From: Bacteroidota bacterium | GTDB lineage: Bacteria; Bacteroidota; Ignavibacteria; Ignavibacteriales; Ignavibacteriaceae | Assembly (NCBI GenBank): GCA_024278655.1 | Contig: JAJRSV010000286.1 | Coordinates: 1 to 7,393 of the forward strand | Direction: 5' to 3' | DNA: 7,393 nucleotides | Part shown: one piece after another, positions 5,917-7,393 of the stretch | Position numbering within the stretch: the first letter of the stretch is position 1 | How the letters are laid out: every line of letters begins with the position of its first letter | Made by a program: the position numbers and the translations under genes | Notes under the pieces: model-generated | Told to the model about the DNA's origin: nothing | Database searches by the model: none | Seen by the model: only the letters and a program-made list of their open reading frames with translations

Positions 5917-6429
5917 TCATTCATCGTACCTCCCCTCAACAATCTCAAGTATATCTTCCTCGAACGAATCGAATGGTATTTCAACTATTCTGCCGATTTC
6001 TTTTCCGTCTTTATAAAAGATGAACGTCGGGACAAAATCAATTCCCAGGGTATCGGCTTCGTCGCCTTTGCCATGCTTTTCCCTGTCAACGTTTATCAGT
6101 GTTATTTTGTCGGTCGGATATCCGATTTCATCCATCAGCTTGTAAAATTGCGGGACTTCGTGGCGGCTGTCGCTGCACCAGGTTCCCATCACAACGGTTA
6201 TCTCCACATCTTTCAGTTTATCTTTCAGCAGGTTTGCTTTAGCACTATCAGGTTCATACATGTTATAAGTCGAGTTCCACCACCAGCTAAAGCTTGTATC
6301 TTTAAATGCTTCAAGTGTTGTAAACCCGATAAGCATCGGTTTGCCGGTTTCTTCATCGGTTGTTAAAGTATTATAATCCTGTGCGAACAACGGTAATGAT
6401 GCAAGAGTGAATAAGAGAAAGTATTTCAT
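5917..6429 (-). CDS. Exported thioredoxin-fold protein with a CxxS (WCSDS) motif
   Basis: This 170-residue protein begins with a short signal peptide (MKYFLLFTLASLPLFA, cleavage expected before QDYN), so it should act in the periplasm. A thioredoxin fold covers about residues 75-165: the active-site region TWCSDSRHEVP has Cys85 and Ser88 in place of the usual CxxC, and the cis-proline is in VPTF (Pro134). Thioredoxin-like proteins with WCxDS are familiar to me from Bacteroidota, where the single cysteine would favour mixed-disulfide or reductase-dependent chemistry over plain dithiol oxidation; the substrate is unknown. Between the signal peptide and the fold lies a Trp-rich stretch (SWWWNSTY). 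The ATG lies one base after the nadK stop (TAAAATG), with an AAGGGA about 10 bases upstream overlapping the nadK end, so it is translationally coupled to nadK. Function beyond thiol chemistry is not assigned. Confidence 0.85.
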   Translation of the reverse strand: MKYFLLFTLASLPLFAQDYNTLTTDEETGKPMLIGFTTLEAFKDTSFSWWWNSTYNMYEPDSAKANLLKDKLKDVEITVVMGTWCSDSRHEVPQFYKLMDEIGYPTDKITLINVDREKHGKGDEADTLGIDFVPTFIFYKDGKEIGRIVEIPFDSFEEDILEIVEGRYDE

Positions 6430-6430
6430 T

Positions 6431-7330
6431 TTATTTGTTCCCTTTATCCTTCATTGTGTTTCTTATATCGATTCCCCAAAGAAGTTTATTGCGTAATGTT
6501 TCGAAGTACGAAGTAAACGAAGTATGTATAAGCTTAAGCGGTTTGTCGCTCTTTTTTATTTTTATTTCGAGCGGAGGCGGAAAGTTATACACCCTCTGCC
6601 CGTCGCAGCTTACCTGCACTTCGTGATGCGGCGAATCGGCTTTAATTACAATCTGCTGTTTGCTCGAAAGCACCAGCGGACGCATAGTTAAGCTGTGCGG
6701 TGAGATAGGGCAGATTGTTATTGCATCAGCCGAGGGACTTACAACCGGACCTCCGGTAGAAAGCGAATACCCTGTTGAACCGATAGGTGTGGCAACGATA
6801 ACTCCGTCTGCCGAAAATGAAGTAACATATTCATCATCGACCCAAACGGTAAGCTCAATCATTTTGGGCCAGCCGTCTTTATCAATTACAATATCGTTAA
6901 TACCATGCAGAATTTCTTTCGGGTAGGAATCACACTCACCTATTAAAACCATTCGCTCCTGTATTTGATAATTTCCGCTCTTTAAATCCTCAATAATTTT
7001 ATCCATCTGCGAAACATCCGCCTCGACTAAAAAGCCGAGCTTGCCGATGTTCACGCCGAGCACCGGCTTATCGTAAAACTGTGCGTTGTAAGCTGTGGCA
7101 AGCATTGTTCCGTCGCCGCCGATTGAAATTATGATATCGCTTTTTTCGTAAACCTCTTTATCTTCCGTTTTGAAGTCTTCGTCAATTTCAATTTTTATTT
7201 TTTCATTCTCTTCGCTGAGAGATGAGGTTAGCAGATAATCGATTCCGTTTGCCTTTAATTTCTTCGTGAACTCGGCAACAACCTCAAGCACGTTTTCTTT
7301 GGTAATATTTGCAATTATTCCGAGTGTCAT
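6431..7330 (-). CDS. nadK: NAD kinase
   Basis: This 299-residue cytosolic enzyme phosphorylates NAD+ to NADP+ with ATP or polyphosphate and is the only route to NADP in most bacteria. Signature motifs are in the expected order: GGDGT with catalytic Asp73 (71-75), NIGKLGF (94-100), GINDIVI (143-149, with Asn-Asp where many members have Asn-Glu), DGVIVATPIGSTGYSLSTGGP (starting at 175) and SPHSLTMRPLV (210-220). Length is normal. The N-terminus (MTLGIIANITKENVLEV) resembles green sulfur bacterial enzymes as I recall them. The ATG at 7330 is preceded by GCGAAGA, a weak ribosome-binding site. The next gene, an exported thioredoxin-like protein, starts one base after the stop. NADPH is the source of electrons for thioredoxin systems, so the pairing is plausible, although these two proteins act in different compartments. 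Confidence 0.97.
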   Translation of the reverse strand: MTLGIIANITKENVLEVVAEFTKKLKANGIDYLLTSSLSEENEKIKIEIDEDFKTEDKEVYEKSDIIISIGGDGTMLATAYNAQFYDKPVLGVNIGKLGFLVEADVSQMDKIIEDLKSGNYQIQERMVLIGECDSYPKEILHGINDIVIDKDGWPKMIELTVWVDDEYVTSFSADGVIVATPIGSTGYSLSTGGPVVSPSADAITICPISPHSLTMRPLVLSSKQQIVIKADSPHHEVQVSCDGQRVYNFPPPLEIKIKKSDKPLKLIHTSFTSYFETLRNKLLWGIDIRNTMKDKGNK

Positions 7331-7372
7331 TCTTCGCTCTTTAGAAACTTTGTTAATTGATTCCGTTTCAAA

Positions 7373-7393
7373 TTAGCTCTTAACTCTGCTTTC
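7373..7393 (-). CDS. Possible last codons of an upstream gene
   Basis: Reading the minus strand from the right edge, one frame gives six sense codons (ESRVKS) followed by TAA at 7375-7373, 42 bases before the nadK start. The length is too short to identify a family, and another frame also stops early. A same-strand gene ending here would fit the all-minus arrangement, but nothing proves it. Confidence 0.2.
   Translation of the reverse strand, partial: ESRVKS

Noticed and set aside
6501..6527. Three near copies of CGAAGTA in tandem in nadK
   Set aside because: They encode the conserved C-terminal region around HTSFTSYFE; the repetition follows from Ser/Phe/Tyr codons and disrupts nothing.
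6530..6539. AAGCTTAAGC inside nadK, similar to operator half-sites
   Set aside because: It lies within well-conserved coding sequence, lacks the two-arm 6-2-6 layout and is not near a promoter.

Overview
The window is a moderately AT-rich stretch of bacterial chromosome in which every gene I can support lies on the minus strand, so transcription runs from high to low coordinates. Start codons mostly lack clear Shine-Dalgarno sequences. The protein repertoire (NAD kinase with an N-terminus of the type I recall from green sulfur bacteria, DtxR-FeoA fusions, an exported thioredoxin with WCSDS, a DUF255 protein) suggests the Bacteroidota/Chlorobiota/Ignavibacteriota group, perhaps Ignavibacteria. 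This placement is inference from recall, with moderate confidence.

Layout in the direction of transcription: (1) 7373-7393, possibly the last codons of an upstream gene. (2) 6431-7330, NAD kinase, followed one base later by (3) 5917-6429, a small exported thioredoxin-fold protein with a CxxS motif. (4) 5462-5916, a non-coding region of about 450 bases with a promoter, a strong DtxR-like palindrome, a ladder of TTTAAG repeats, a second box resembling the palindrome and a small hairpin. (5) 1499-5461, a tightly packed ferrous-iron uptake operon: a soluble DtxR/MntR-family regulator; a membrane-anchored DtxR-like protein ending in a FeoA domain; a separate FeoB G-protein subunit; and a separate FeoB membrane permease subunit, the last two joined by a TAATG stop/start overlap. 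(6) 1-1429, the first two thirds of an exported DUF255 (thioredoxin plus six-hairpin-like) protein, which runs off the left edge.

The most interesting part is the iron module. FeoB, normally one chain of roughly 750 residues, is split at the boundary between its cytosolic G/helical domains and its membrane domain. The stand-alone FeoA usually found beside FeoB is replaced by a fusion: one N-terminal membrane helix, a DtxR-type winged helix and dimerisation domain with all apparent metal ligands kept, then two SH3-like domains, the second a canonical FeoA. Its DNA-recognition helix and wing have lost the residues that look DNA-binding in its soluble neighbour. My working model (inference) is that the soluble paralogue represses the operon through the palindrome in its promoter, while the membrane-tethered paralogue senses metal at the membrane and gates the split FeoB transporter post-translationally. 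The same sensor fold would then be used twice in one operon, once on DNA and once on the transporter.
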